The notes under the pieces: generated by a model
The model's database searches: none
Seen by the model: only the letters and a program-made list of their open reading frames with translations
What the model was told of the DNA's origin: nothing
Made by a program: the position numbers and the translations under genes
NCBI GenBank assembly: GCA_041394145.1
Contig: JAWKIW010000022.1
Location: 1-64,000, forward strand
DNA: 64,000 nucleotides
Origin: JAWKIW01 sp041394145
Lineage (GTDB): Bacteria; Actinomycetota; Acidimicrobiia; Acidimicrobiales; Acidimicrobilacustridaceae
Reading direction: 5' to 3'
Shown here: in pieces, positions 63,911-64,000 of the stretch
Numbering within the stretch: the first letter of the stretch is position 1
How the letters are laid out: each line of letters begins with the position of its first letter

Positions 63911-64000
63911 GGCCGGGCTCCGTCGGCGAAGAGGGCGTCGAGCTCGTCGAGGGCGGCGGTCGGCGGGCGCCACCACAGCACGCCACGGGTGTCGCCGGCC
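63907..64000 (-). CDS. recB: RecB C-terminal end (partial)
   Basis: The last 30 residues of a protein cut by the window edge: AGDTRGVLWWRPPTAALDEL to GARP, stop overlapping recD's ATG. The position and the WRPP wording fit the C-terminus of actinobacterial RecB, but with so little sequence the identification rests mainly on the recBD arrangement. Confidence 0.6.
   Translation of the reverse strand, partial: AGDTRGVLWWRPPTAALDELDALFADGARP

Overview
The window is a very GC-rich, gene-dense chromosomal segment from an actinobacterium. The content fits Acidimicrobiia-type organisms (Iamia/Ilumatobacter-like): a wax ester synthase, a deazaflavin (F420)-type oxidoreductase, many SDR, acyl-CoA and Baeyer-Villiger enzymes, a Tat-exported protein with the beta-rich surface domain common in that class, and AddAB-less RecBD-type recombination. 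The lineage is an inference; there is no rRNA or tRNA here to anchor it. I found no tRNA, rRNA, CRISPR array, insertion sequence or phage module, and no gene-free stretch longer than about 300 bases.

Layout. 0-4.4 kb: a TetR-controlled heterodimeric ABC exporter with a perfect operator, divergent from a PhlG-type (2,4-diacetylphloroglucinol hydrolase) protein. 5.2-7.8 kb: a degenerate receiver protein, then a histidine kinase and its OmpR-type regulator (frameshifted). 7.9-12 kb: an SDR, a frameshifted GT-C-like membrane glycosyltransferase and a drug-type ABC-2 exporter. 12-15 kb: an operon of an exported protein, an FAD dehydrogenase and a MerE-like mercury transporter. 15-24 kb: epimerase, TetR, PAS histidine kinase, an enoyl-CoA hydratase/methyltransferase/patatin operon, an acyltransferase-3 protein and two alpha/beta hydrolases. 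24-31 kb: amidase plus SDR, a Tat surface protein, a wax ester synthase, a zinc-ribbon protein and an aldehyde dehydrogenase. 31.5-35 kb: a VapBC toxin-antitoxin pair, a CaCA cation exchanger, an amino-acid permease and a dienelactone hydrolase. 35.5-41.5 kb: a lipid-transporter (MMPL) remnant and a fused 6TM-NBD-6TM-NBD ABC exporter under a MarR protein. 41.5-53 kb: CocE-type hydrolase, F420-type oxidoreductase, cupin, TetR regulators, a Baeyer-Villiger monooxygenase, and an acyl-CoA dehydrogenase/SDR/DapB-like operon. 53-59.4 kb: a MarR/beta-propeller lipoprotein pair, then four co-directional minus-strand genes (PemK-like, PcfJ-like, Uma2 nuclease, and an ADP-ribosylglycohydrolase fused to a CX5R phosphatase). 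59.5-64 kb: methyltransferase, fatty-acyl ligase, RecD and the end of RecB.

Two window-wide patterns stand out. First, at 17 genes a TANNNT -10 hexamer ends 6-9 nt before the ATG/GTG, so the transcription start would fall on the start codon; leaderless transcription appears to be the usual mode for operon-leading genes, while internal genes are coupled by ATGA/GTGA/TGATG overlaps. Several TetR/MarR operators sit on or just upstream of these -10 elements. Second, about a dozen genes carry one or more single-base frameshifts, clustered between 7 and 48 kb, while 49.5-64 kb has none. Most look like sequence or assembly indels rather than real gene decay, so these genes are annotated across their full extent.
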